From: DATGFB01 sp032160545
GTDB taxonomy: Bacteria > Actinomycetota > Actinomycetes > Mycobacteriales > Jatrophihabitantaceae
Reading direction: 5' to 3'
DNA: 64,000 bases
Assembly (NCBI GenBank): GCA_032160545.1
Contig: JAVHVN010000001.1
Coordinates: 1-64,000 of the forward strand
Position 1 is the first letter of the stretch, and every line of letters starts with the position of its first letter. The translations under genes were made by a program, and so were the position numbers. The notes under the pieces are model-generated. The model was given only the letters and a program-made list of their open reading frames with translations. It made no database searches and had not been told where the DNA came from. Below, one piece after another: positions 26,418-34,768 of the stretch.

Positions 26418-28073
26418 GTGCGCATCCTCGGTATCAACGCGATCTACCACGACCCCGCTGCGGCGCTCGTCGTGGATGGCGTCACCTCCGCCGCGGCGGA
26501 GGAGGAACGCTTCAGCCGCCGCAAGCACGGCAAGCGCCCGGTGCCCTTCGCGGCGTGGGAGACGCCGGACCTCGCGGCGCGATGGTGCCTCGCGGAGGGC
26601 GGGCTGGCGGCGGACGAGCTGGACCTCGTCACGTACTCCTTCGACCCGCGGTTGCACCTGCCGCCGGACGAGCTGGGGCTGGACGACCCGTGGGACCACC
26701 TCCGGCACGTATTCGCAGAACGGGCGGGTGACTTCCTCGCCGAGGCGCTTCCCGGCCTGGACGCGGCCAAGCTGTGCCACGTCCCGCACCACCTGGCGCA
26801 CGCCGCGTCGGCGGCCCTCGCGGCGCCGTTCGGCAGCGACTGTGCCGCGCTCGTCCTCGACGGCCGCGGCGAGCAGCACAGTCACCTGGCCGCCCGGTTC
26901 CGCGCGGACGGGACGGTCGAACCGCTGTACTCGCAACAGCTGCCCCACTCGCTCGGGCTGCTGTACGAGGACGCGACCGCCCACCTCGGCTTCCTGCGCA
27001 GCAGCGACGAATACAAGGTGATGGCACTCGCGTCGTACGGCACCCCACGCCATGCCGACCTGCTGCGCGAGTTCGTCCACGCGACCGGCGACGGCGGCTT
27101 CCGGACGACCGGGGTCGACTGGGACGTGCTGGCCAAGGCGCGCGTGCCGCACGAGGAGTGGACGTCCGACCACGCCGATCTCGCGGCGAGCCTGCAGCTC
27201 GTCCTCGAGGAGACGCTGCTCGAGCTGGCCCGATGGCTGTATGCGCAGACCGGCTGCCCCCGGCTCGCGCTCGCCGGCGGGGTGGCGCTGAACTGCGTCG
27301 CGAACACGCGGATCTTCGCCGAGTCCCCGTTCGACGAGGTCTGGGTGCAGCCGGCGGCGGGCGACGCCGGCACCGCCCTCGGTGGCGCCCTGTTCGCCGC
27401 GGCGAGCGACGGCGACCGGCCCCGGCCGATGCCGAGCCCTGCGCTCGGGCGTGACTTCACCGACGACGAGATCGAGCGCGCCCTGCGCACCGCCCGGCTG
27501 CCGTACGAGCGCCCGGACGACGTCGCAGAGGTCGTCGCCGAGGCTCTGGCGTCCGACGGCATCGTCGCGTGGTTCCAGGGGCGCAGCGAGTTCGGGCCGC
27601 GCGCGCTAGGGCACCGCTCGCTGCTCGCGCACCCCGGCCGGCCCGAGAACCTGAGCCGGCTCAACGACGTGAAGGGTCGCGAGCAGTTCCGGCCGGTGGC
27701 GCCGATGGTGCTCGTGCAGCGCGCACCCGAGTTGTTCAGCCGCGGTCCGATCCCGTCGCCCTACATGCTGTTCGTGCACGACGTCGCCGACGCATGGCGC
27801 GAGCGCATCCCCGCGGTCGTGCACGTCGACGGCACGGCCCGCATCCAGACCGTCGACGCGGCGGACGAGCCGTTGCTCGCAAGGATGCTGGCCGCTTTCG
27901 AGCTGCGCACCGGGCTGCCGGTGGTGGTGAACACCAGTCTGAACACCGCCGGGCGCCCGATGGTCGATGACATCAAGGACGCGCTCGAATGCTTCGGCTC
28001 CACGCCGGTCGACCTGCTGGCCATCGGCCCGTTCGTCCTGCGCCGGCGCGCGCTCGGTCCGGAGGTCGCATGA
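26418..28073 (+). CDS. NodU/TobZ-family carbamoyltransferase
   Basis: The 551-residue protein has an N-terminal Kae1-like ASKHA domain and a C-terminal YrdC-like half. Motifs: LGINAIYHDPAAAL and EEERFSRRKH at the N-terminus; HHLAHA at residues 124-129, which binds the metal; SSDEYKVMALASYG; LAGGVALNC; then GRSEFGPRALGHRSLLA and VVVNTSLN in the C-terminal half. Members use carbamoyl phosphate and ATP to carbamoylate sugar hydroxyls in nodulation factors, antibiotics or cell-surface glycans. Here it heads a glycosyltransferase cluster, so the acceptor is most likely a sugar in that glycan. The start is GTG, and the stop overlaps the next gene by ATGA. Confidence 0.93.
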   Translation: MRILGINAIYHDPAAALVVDGVTSAAAEEERFSRRKHGKRPVPFAAWETPDLAARWCLAEGGLAADELDLVTYSFDPRLHLPPDELGLDDPWDHLRHVFAERAGDFLAEALPGLDAAKLCHVPHHLAHAASAALAAPFGSDCAALVLDGRGEQHSHLAARFRADGTVEPLYSQQLPHSLGLLYEDATAHLGFLRSSDEYKVMALASYGTPRHADLLREFVHATGDGGFRTTGVDWDVLAKARVPHEEWTSDHADLAASLQLVLEETLLELARWLYAQTGCPRLALAGGVALNCVANTRIFAESPFDEVWVQPAAGDAGTALGGALFAAASDGDRPRPMPSPALGRDFTDDEIERALRTARLPYERPDDVAEVVAEALASDGIVAWFQGRSEFGPRALGHRSLLAHPGRPENLSRLNDVKGREQFRPVAPMVLVQRAPELFSRGPIPSPYMLFVHDVADAWRERIPAVVHVDGTARIQTVDAADEPLLARMLAAFELRTGLPVVVNTSLNTAGRPMVDDIKDALECFGSTPVDLLAIGPFVLRRRALGPEVA

Positions 28074-29161
28074 CGTTCTCCGTCGTCGTCCCCACCGTCG
28101 GCCGGCCGTCGTTGCGCCGGCTGCTCGAGTCGCTGGCCGCGTCGGCCGGCCCGCGACCCGACGCGGTGATCCTTGCTGACGACCGGTGCGAAGCGGCGCC
28201 CGCGCCGCTGCTCGCCACCGGCCCCGGCTGGACGGCCGGCGTGCTGCGCGTCGTGCCCAGCGACGGGCGCGGCCCGGCGGCAGCGCGCAACGCCGGGTGG
28301 CGGGCCGCCGCGTCGACGTGGGTGGCCTTTCTCGACGACGACGTCGAGGTCGGTGCGAGCTGGCTGGCCGAGCTGGCCGACGACCTCGACGTGGCGGCCG
28401 ACGTCGCCGCGAGCCAGGCCCGCATCGAGGTGCCCTTGCCGGTCGACCGGCGGCCGACCGACTGGGAACGCGGGACCGCCGGGCTCGCGGTGGCCCGCTG
28501 GATCACGGCCGACATGGCGTACCGCCGGCACGTGCTCGCCGATGTGGGGGGCTTCGACGAGCGGTTCCCGCGTGCGTTCCGGGAGGATGCCGACCTCGCG
28601 CTGCGGGTCGCGGACGCCGGCTACCGGATCGCCGCCGGCCGACGGGTGGCGCGGCATCCGGTGCGCCCCGCGCCGTGGACGGCGAGCATCACGCAGCAGC
28701 GCGGCAACGCCGACGACGCGTTGATGCGAAGGCTGCACGGCGCGCAGTGGTTCCGTCGCGCCGGCGCCGTTGCGGGCCGGCGACCCGCGCATCTGGTCAC
28801 AGCGTCTGTGGCGTTGCTCGCCGCGGGTGCGGCGATCACGCGACGGCCGCGACTCGCCGTGCCTGCCGCCGGGGCATGGGCGGCGTCGACGGCGGAATTC
28901 GCCTGGGCCCGCATCGCACCCGGTCCCCGGACAACGCGTGAGGTGGCGACGATGCTGGTGACGAGTGCGGCCATACCGCTGGTCGCGGCGTCGCACTGGC
29001 TGCGCGGGACGTGGCTGCACCGGCACGCGCGACCGTGGACCGGCCTCGGCGCACTCGGCCCGGCCGAGGTCACGCGCAGCGAGGAGATCGCGGCCTCGCC
29101 GGCCGTCGTCGCGTCGTTCGCCGCCGACGACGTACTCGCGCACGAGGAGCCGCGGCGATGA
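28070..29161 (+). CDS. Glycosyltransferase family 2
   Basis: The 363-residue protein opens with a GT-A fold: FSVVVPTVGRPSLRRLL, then the nucleotide-sugar and metal motif VAFLDDDVEVG near residues 83-93 and a catalytic-loop FREDADLALRV near 165. After residue 225 there are two or three hydrophobic stretches, so the enzyme is membrane-associated. It is an inverting transferase with an unknown donor. The ATG at 28070 overlaps the carbamoyltransferase stop, and its own stop overlaps the GT9 start, so translation is coupled. Confidence 0.9.
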   Translation: MTFSVVVPTVGRPSLRRLLESLAASAGPRPDAVILADDRCEAAPAPLLATGPGWTAGVLRVVPSDGRGPAAARNAGWRAAASTWVAFLDDDVEVGASWLAELADDLDVAADVAASQARIEVPLPVDRRPTDWERGTAGLAVARWITADMAYRRHVLADVGGFDERFPRAFREDADLALRVADAGYRIAAGRRVARHPVRPAPWTASITQQRGNADDALMRRLHGAQWFRRAGAVAGRRPAHLVTASVALLAAGAAITRRPRLAVPAAGAWAASTAEFAWARIAPGPRTTREVATMLVTSAAIPLVAASHWLRGTWLHRHARPWTGLGALGPAEVTRSEEIAASPAVVASFAADDVLAHEEPRR

Positions 29162-30180
29162 CCGCGGGTCACCGCCTGGTCGTGCGGCTCGACTCGATGG
29201 GCGACGTGCTCGTCAGCGGGCCGGCCGTGCGCGCGGTCGCCAACGGGGCGGCCCGGGTCAGCGTTCTCGCCGGCCGGCTCGGAGCCGCCGCTGCCGGGCT
29301 GCTGCCGGGTGTCGACGGCGTGATCAGCTGGGACTGCCCGTGGATCGCGGCCGACCCGGCCGGCGTCGACCCGGGCGAGCTCCACGCCGTGATCGAGGCG
29401 ATCCGTGCCGCGCAGGTCGACCAGGCACTCGTGCTGACGTCGTTCCACCAGAGCGCGCTGCCGACCGCGCTCGTCCTGCGCCTTGCCGGCGTCCCGCGCA
29501 TCGCCGCGATGAGCGTCGACTACCCGGGCAGCCTCGTGGACGTCCGCATCGAGCCGCCGCCGGACGCGCCCGAGCCCGAGCGCATGCTCGCCGTCGCGGG
29601 CGCCGCCGGCTATGCCCTGCCTGCGGGCGACGACGGCAGGCTGCGAGTGCTGCTGCCGCTCGATCGTGACCTCGACCTTCCGCCCCGTTACGTCGTGGTC
29701 CATCCCGGGGTCGCCGCCCCGGCACGCGGGTACCCGCTCGATCAGTGGCGGGGCGTCGTCGCCGCGCTGACCACTGCCGGCCACCGCGTGGTCGTCACCG
29801 GTTCGACCTCCGAGGTCGCCCTCACGGCGCAGGTCGCGGCGGCCGCTCCGGGAACACTCGACCTCGGTGGCGCGCTGGACCTGGCCGGGCTCGGCGTCGC
29901 GCTGCACCGGGCCGAGGCGGTGATCGTCGCCAACACCGGGCCCGCTCACCTGGCCGCGGCCGTCGGCACCCCGATCGTCTCGCTGTTCGCTCCGGTCGTC
30001 CCGGCCGTGTGCTGGGCGCCGTACGGCGTGCCGGCCGTCGTGCTCGGCGACCAGTCCGCGCCGTGCCGCGGGACCAGAGCGCGGGTATGCCCCGTCGAAG
30101 GGCACCCGTGCCTCGCATCGGTGAGCCCGCAGGACGTCGTCGCTGCTCTCGACCGGCTGCCTGACGGGGTATCGGCATGA
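29158..30180 (+). CDS. Glycosyltransferase family 9 (heptosyltransferase-like), first copy
   Basis: The predicted 340-residue GT-B enzyme starts RLVVRLDSMGDVLVSGPAVRAV, the family's N-terminal strand-loop, and has HPGVAAPARGYPLDQWRGVVAAL and ANTGPAHLAAAVGTPIVSLFAP near the end. Those motifs are those of ADP-heptose:LPS heptosyltransferases. The presence of an HldE-like enzyme in the same operon makes an activated heptose a plausible donor, but actinobacteria lack LPS, so the acceptor differs. ATGA overlaps join it to both neighbours. Confidence 0.9.
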   Translation: MTAGHRLVVRLDSMGDVLVSGPAVRAVANGAARVSVLAGRLGAAAAGLLPGVDGVISWDCPWIAADPAGVDPGELHAVIEAIRAAQVDQALVLTSFHQSALPTALVLRLAGVPRIAAMSVDYPGSLVDVRIEPPPDAPEPERMLAVAGAAGYALPAGDDGRLRVLLPLDRDLDLPPRYVVVHPGVAAPARGYPLDQWRGVVAALTTAGHRVVVTGSTSEVALTAQVAAAAPGTLDLGGALDLAGLGVALHRAEAVIVANTGPAHLAAAVGTPIVSLFAPVVPAVCWAPYGVPAVVLGDQSAPCRGTRARVCPVEGHPCLASVSPQDVVAALDRLPDGVSA

Positions 30181-31136
30181 CCGCCCGTGCGCTGCGGCTG
30201 CTGGTGTGGCACGTCCACGGCAGCTGGACGACCGCGTTCGTCCAGGGCTCGCACACCTATTACCTGCCGGTGACGCCTGACCGCGGGCCGGACGGGCTCG
30301 GTCGCGCCCGCACCTGGGACTGGCCGGCCACCGCCGTCGAGCGGACCCCCGAGCAGCTGCGCGACGAGCCGATCGACGCGGTCGTCCTGCAACGAATGGA
30401 CGAGCTGCCGCTCGTCGAGCGGTGGACGGGCCGTCGCCCGGGCAGGGACGTGCCGGCGGTGTTCGTGGAACACAACGCACCCGAACCGCACCCGGTGCGC
30501 AGCCGGCATCCGCTCGCCGACCGCGACGACATACCGCTGGTGCACGTCACCAATTTCAACGAGCTCTTCTGGGACAGCGGTCGCGCGCCGACAACCGTTA
30601 TCGAGCACGGTGTGCTCGACCCCGGCGAGCAGTACACCGGCGAGCTGCCGCGTGCCGCGGTCGTCAGCAACGAGCCGGGCCGCCGTGGCCGGATGGTCGG
30701 TGCCGATCTGCTCGGCGGCTTGAGTGCAGTGGCGCCCATCGACCTCTTCGGCATGCCGGACCTGCCCGACACGCCGGGGATCACCCAGCTGGGCGACGTG
30801 CCCCAGGCGCGGATGCACGCGGAGCTGGCGCGCCGCCGCGTCTACCTGCACACCGCGCGATGGACCTCGCTCGGCCTGTCGCTCATCGAGGCGATGCAGC
30901 TCGGCATGCCGGTCATCGGCGTCGCGAGCACCGAGGCCGGCGAGGCGGTCCCACCCGGCGCCGGCGTCATCTCTACCCGCATGCAGCGGCTGCAGGCCGC
31001 TGTGCGCATGTTCGTGGACGAGCCGGAGGCCGCCCGCCTGGCCGGCAAGGCGGCCCGTGCGCACGCCCTGGGCCGCTACTCGCTCGCACGCTTCCTCGCC
31101 GACTGGGACCGGCTGCTCGACGAGGTGACCCGATGA
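30177..31136 (+). CDS. Glycosyltransferase, GT4-like
   Basis: The 319-residue protein has a divergent N-terminal half (LLVWHVHGSWTTAFVQGSHTY) and a recognisable GT-B C-terminal half with YLHTARWTSLGLSLIEAMQLGMPVIGV, in which the EAM.LGMPVI segment is the GT4 donor-binding motif. It is probably a retaining transferase using a nucleotide sugar. The N-terminal half is not typical of GT4, so the acceptor is not predictable. It overlaps the upstream GT9 by ATGA and is linked to the next gene by a 13-codon micro-ORF. Confidence 0.85.
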   Translation: MTARALRLLVWHVHGSWTTAFVQGSHTYYLPVTPDRGPDGLGRARTWDWPATAVERTPEQLRDEPIDAVVLQRMDELPLVERWTGRRPGRDVPAVFVEHNAPEPHPVRSRHPLADRDDIPLVHVTNFNELFWDSGRAPTTVIEHGVLDPGEQYTGELPRAAVVSNEPGRRGRMVGADLLGGLSAVAPIDLFGMPDLPDTPGITQLGDVPQARMHAELARRRVYLHTARWTSLGLSLIEAMQLGMPVIGVASTEAGEAVPPGAGVISTRMQRLQAAVRMFVDEPEAARLAGKAARAHALGRYSLARFLADWDRLLDEVTR

Positions 31137-31174
31137 CCGCCCGAGACCGAGGACAGGAGCAGGTGACGCCATGA
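31133..31174 (+). other. 13-codon bridging micro-ORF between two glycosyltransferases
   Basis: ATG at 31133 overlaps the stop of the upstream gene (ATGA, 31133-31136), and its TGA at 31172-31174 overlaps the ATG of the downstream gene (ATGA, 31171-31174). The peptide would be MTARDRGQEQVTP. The downstream AGGAG site lies inside it. Ribosomes could pass through it and reinitiate, linking the genes across a 34-nt gap. It resembles the micro-ORFs at 51931 and 55263. Confidence 0.55.
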
Positions 31175-32412
31175 AGATCGCGATGGTCTCCGAGCACGCG
31201 AGCCCTCTTGCAGCGATCGGCGGTGTCGATGCGGGTGGCCAGAACGTGCATGTCGCGGCGCTCGCGTCGGCGCTCGCCGACCGGGGTCACCGCGTGACCG
31301 TGTTCACCCGCCGTGACGGCACCGAGCTGCCCGAACGGGTGCGGATGCGCCGCAACGTGGTGGTCGAGCACCTGGACGCGGGGCCGCCGCGACCGATCGG
31401 CAAGGACCACCTCCGCGAGTTCGTCCCAGAGCTGGCGCGTGATCTCGCCGCTCGCCTCGATCGCCTGCAGCCGGCCGTCGTCCACGGGCACTTCTGGATG
31501 AGCGGGCTGGCCGCCGTCCAGGCCGCGCGCGATCTGGACGTCGCGGTCGTGCAGACCTTCCACGCGCTCGGCTCGGTGAAGAAGCGCATGCAGGGCGCTG
31601 CCGACACCAGCCCGCGGTCGCGGCTCGAGGACGAGCGCGGCGTGGCCCGCGACGTCGACCGGATCGTCGCGTCGTGCACCGACGAGGTGCGCGAGCTCAT
31701 GGCCATGGGCGCGCACTTCGCCCGCATCGACGTGGTTCCCTCAGGTGTCGACACCTCGCGGTTCCGGCCCGACGGGGTGGTGGCGCCGCGTACTCGCCGG
31801 CCTCGCCTGCTGGTCGTCGGCCGCCTCGTGCCGCGCAAGGGCGTCGACGACGCGATCGCCACGCTGCGGCCCTTGCCCGACGCCGAGCTGGTGGTGGCCG
31901 GCGGCCCTGACGCCCGTGAGCTCGCCGGCGACGCGGAGGCGCGGCGGCTGCAAGCCCTCGCCGAGCAGTTCGGTGTCGCGGGCCGGGTGCGCATGGTCGG
32001 ACAGGTGCCTCACACGGACCTTCCGGCGCTGATCCGCTCGGCCGACGTGGTGCTCTGTCTGCCGTGGTACGAGCCGTTCGGGATCGTCGCGCTCGAGGCG
32101 ATGGCGTGCGGCGTGCCGGTCGTGGGCACCGCAGTGGGCGGGCTGCTCGACACGGTGCAGGACGGACGCACGGGCGCGCTGCTGCCGCCCCGGCAGCCCG
32201 AGGCGGCGGCGCGTGCGGTGGCCGAGTTGCTCGCGGACGACGAGCGGCGCCGCCAGTTCGGTGCGGCAGGCCGCCTGCGCGCGACGAAGTACACGTGGGA
32301 CCGCGTCGCGGCCATGACCGAGCGGACCTACCTGCGCGCCGTCGACCAGGCCTCCGCCGCGCCCGCCGTTCGGCACCCGGGGTTCAACGTCTCGCAGGAG
32401 TCCGTCGGATGA
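31171..32412 (+). CDS. Glycosyltransferase family 4
   Basis: A well-formed GT-B retaining enzyme of 413 residues: KIAMVSEHASPLAAIGGVDAGGQNVHVAALA at the N-terminus (the Gly-rich GGVDAGGQ loop), VVPSGVDTSRF, LLVVGRLVPRKGVD and the donor-site run EPFGIVALEAMACGVPVVGTAVGG. The overall shape resembles glycosyltransferases such as sucrose-phosphate synthase and MshA-type enzymes. The donor cannot be fixed from sequence. AGGAG lies 11-17 nt before the ATG, and the stop overlaps the kinase gene by ATGA. Confidence 0.92.
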   Translation: MKIAMVSEHASPLAAIGGVDAGGQNVHVAALASALADRGHRVTVFTRRDGTELPERVRMRRNVVVEHLDAGPPRPIGKDHLREFVPELARDLAARLDRLQPAVVHGHFWMSGLAAVQAARDLDVAVVQTFHALGSVKKRMQGAADTSPRSRLEDERGVARDVDRIVASCTDEVRELMAMGAHFARIDVVPSGVDTSRFRPDGVVAPRTRRPRLLVVGRLVPRKGVDDAIATLRPLPDAELVVAGGPDARELAGDAEARRLQALAEQFGVAGRVRMVGQVPHTDLPALIRSADVVLCLPWYEPFGIVALEAMACGVPVVGTAVGGLLDTVQDGRTGALLPPRQPEAAARAVAELLADDERRRQFGAAGRLRATKYTWDRVAAMTERTYLRAVDQASAAPAVRHPGFNVSQESVG

Positions 32413-33803
32413 GCACCGTCGAGCCCGTCACGCGGATGCGCGGCCCGATCGTGGTGCTCGGCGACGTGCTGCTCGATGTCGACGTGCTCGCCACGGCCGA
32501 GCGACTCTGCCCGGACGGCCCCGCCCCGGTCCTCGACGAGCAACGGCGGGTCGTCCGGCCGGGCGGTGCCGCGCTGGCCGCGTTGCTCGCGGCAGTCGAC
32601 GGCTCCCGCGAGGTGGTGCTCGTCGCGCCGCTCGCCGACGACACCGCGGCGAGGCAGCTGGGCGCGTTGCTCGACCCTCGGATCCGGTTCGTCGCACTGG
32701 CCGCGCTCGGCGAAACGGCCGTCAAGACCCGGCTGCGCGCGGGCGGGCATACGGTCGCCCGCCTCGACAGCGGCGGCGATCTCGACATCGTCGACGTGCC
32801 CGCCGAGATCGCCGGCCTGCTCGGCGGGGCCGCGGCCGTCCTGGTCAGCGACTACGGCACCGGAGCCACCAGGGACGAGCGGGTCCGCGCCCTGCTCGCC
32901 GAGGTCGCTGTACACGTGCCCGTCGTCTGGGACCCGCATCCGCACGGGGGAGAACCGGTTGCGGGTGTCGCGCTCGTGACACCCAATGCCGCCGAGGCGG
33001 CGAGGGCCGCCGGCCTCGGGAGCGGGCTGGCCGGCGCGCACCGGGCCGCCGAGATCCTCGTTGCCCGGTGGTGCGCGCGCTCGGTCGCGGTGACGCTCGG
33101 CGAGCGAGGAGCACTGCTCTGCCTCGGCCCCGACACGGGCGAACTGGTGCCGGCGCCCGCCGCGGTCGAGGGCGACGCATGCGGTGCCGGGGACTGCTTC
33201 GCGGCGACGGCGGCAAGCGCCATGGCCGCCGGTGCGCTGCCGAGCGAGGCGGTTGCGAACGCGGTCGCAGCGGCGACCCGGTACGTCGCCGCGGGTGCCG
33301 TGGCCGGGCTCGCCCGCCGTACCGGGGGATGCACCACGGACGAGCGGCGCGATGCCGAGTCCGCTGCTGAGCTGGTGGCGCGGGTGCGTTCGGCCGGCGG
33401 CACCGTGGTCGCCACGGGCGGCTGCTTCGACCTGCTCCATGCCGGTCACGTCGCGACGCTGGCCGCCGCCCGGTCGCTGGGCGACTGCCTGGTCGTCTGC
33501 CTGAACTCCGACGCGTCGGTGCGGCGACTGAAGGGTGCGCCGCGTCCGCTGCAGCCCGCGGCGGATCGGGCCCGCGTGCTGGCGGCACTGCGGGCCGTCG
33601 ACGCGGTGGTCGTCTTCGAGCAGGACACCCCCGAGCAGGTGCTGCGCGACGTGCGCCCGGACGTCTGGGTCAAGGGCGGGGACTACAGCGGTGACCGGCT
33701 GCCCGAGGCGGACGTTGTTCGCAGCTGGGGCGGTGAGGTGATCACCGTCGGATACCTCGGCGGCCGCTCGACCTCGGAGCTCGTCGACCTGGCCCGGCAG
33801 TGA
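32409..33803 (+). CDS. HldE-like bifunctional heptose kinase/adenylyltransferase
   Basis: The 464-residue protein fuses a PfkB/ribokinase-family sugar kinase (residues about 15-310; substrate motif RPGGAALAALLAA, anion-hole GDACGAGDCFAATA near residues 255-266 with catalytic Asp262) to a cytidylyltransferase-like domain (from about 334) with GGCFDLLHAGH, in which HAGH at 344-347 is the catalytic motif, and KGGDYSGDRLPEADVV. This is the HldE layout that phosphorylates and adenylylates D-glycero-D-manno-heptose phosphate. No gmhA, gmhB or hldD gene is in the window, so the exact sugar is inferred. The ATG at 32409 overlaps the upstream stop by ATGA; the open frame runs on upstream as a shadow. 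Confidence 0.88.
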   Translation: MSTVEPVTRMRGPIVVLGDVLLDVDVLATAERLCPDGPAPVLDEQRRVVRPGGAALAALLAAVDGSREVVLVAPLADDTAARQLGALLDPRIRFVALAALGETAVKTRLRAGGHTVARLDSGGDLDIVDVPAEIAGLLGGAAAVLVSDYGTGATRDERVRALLAEVAVHVPVVWDPHPHGGEPVAGVALVTPNAAEAARAAGLGSGLAGAHRAAEILVARWCARSVAVTLGERGALLCLGPDTGELVPAPAAVEGDACGAGDCFAATAASAMAAGALPSEAVANAVAAATRYVAAGAVAGLARRTGGCTTDERRDAESAAELVARVRSAGGTVVATGGCFDLLHAGHVATLAAARSLGDCLVVCLNSDASVRRLKGAPRPLQPAADRARVLAALRAVDAVVVFEQDTPEQVLRDVRPDVWVKGGDYSGDRLPEADVVRSWGGEVITVGYLGGRSTSELVDLARQ

Positions 33804-34768
33804 CGGACGCACGACCGACCGTGCTCGTGCTGCGGGCACTCGGCCTCGGCGATCTGCTCACCGGCCTGCCGGCACTGCGCCTCGTGCGTGCCGCGCTGCC
33901 CCGCCACCGGGTCGTGCTCGCAACACCCGACCGTTATGCGCCGATCGCGCGACTGTCGGGGATCGTCGACGCAACGGTGCACGGCCACGAACTCGAGCCG
34001 CTGCGCGATCCGCCCGCCCGGCCCGAACTGGCGATCGACCTGCACGGCAACGGCCCGCAGAGCCGAGCGCTGCTCGGCGCGGCCGGCCCCGGACGGCTCG
34101 TCGCGTTCGGCAATGACGGGATCGAGTGGCGCACGGACGAGCACGAGGTCACCCGGTGGTGCCGGCTCATCCGCGACGGGCTGCACCTGACGCACGCGCC
34201 GGACCCGCCGGTGCGCGGGTCGCTGCCGGTACCCGCAGCGGACGTGCCGCGCGGTGCGACGGTCCTGCACTGTGGAGCGAAGTCGGGCTCGCGGCGGTGG
34301 CCGCCGGAGCGGCTGGCGGCACTGGCGATGCTGCTCGGCAATCGCGGGCACGACGTCGTGATCACCGGCGGGCCCGGCGAGGGGCACCTGGCGCACGCGA
34401 TCGCCGCGGCGGCTGGCGCCGGCGTGCAGTGCGGTCTCGACGTCCTGCAGTTGCTCGCGCTCGTCGCGCACGCCCGGCTGGTCGTCAGCGGCGACACCGG
34501 AGTCGCCCATGTCGCGTCGGTCTACGGCACGCCGTCGGTCGTCCTGTTCGGGCCGGTCGCCCCTGCCCTGTGGGGTCCACCGGCCGACCGAAGGCACCAG
34601 GTGCTCTGGCACGGCGACGGCACCGGCGACCCGCACGGCGACGGCACAGATCCGGCCCTGCTGCGCATCTCGGTCGCAGAGGTGATGTGCGCGTGCGAGC
34701 GCGCGATCGCGGTCGGCGTCAGCACGCTCGCCCGCGGCGCCTCAGGGCACGTCCCCGTCGCGCCCTAG
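33800..34768 (+). CDS. Glycosyltransferase family 9, second copy
   Basis: The predicted 322-residue GT-B enzyme starts TVLVLRALGLGDLLTGLPALRLVR, an even closer match to the heptosyltransferase N-terminus than the first copy, and has DLHGNGPQSRALL, HCGAKSGSRRWPPERLAALA and VSGDTGVAHVASVYGTPSVVLFGPVAP. It probably transfers a sugar activated by the HldE-like enzyme before it. The GTG start overlaps the kinase stop (GTGA). Its last 4 nt overlap the 3' end of the convergent GH5 gene, which ends the cluster. Confidence 0.9.
   Translation: MTDARPTVLVLRALGLGDLLTGLPALRLVRAALPRHRVVLATPDRYAPIARLSGIVDATVHGHELEPLRDPPARPELAIDLHGNGPQSRALLGAAGPGRLVAFGNDGIEWRTDEHEVTRWCRLIRDGLHLTHAPDPPVRGSLPVPAADVPRGATVLHCGAKSGSRRWPPERLAALAMLLGNRGHDVVITGGPGEGHLAHAIAAAAGAGVQCGLDVLQLLALVAHARLVVSGDTGVAHVASVYGTPSVVLFGPVAPALWGPPADRRHQVLWHGDGTGDPHGDGTDPALLRISVAEVMCACERAIAVGVSTLARGASGHVPVAP

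Noticed and set aside
28621..30480. 619-residue minus-strand frame
   Set aside because: Antisense to two glycosyltransferase genes that carry clear motifs; shadow composition.
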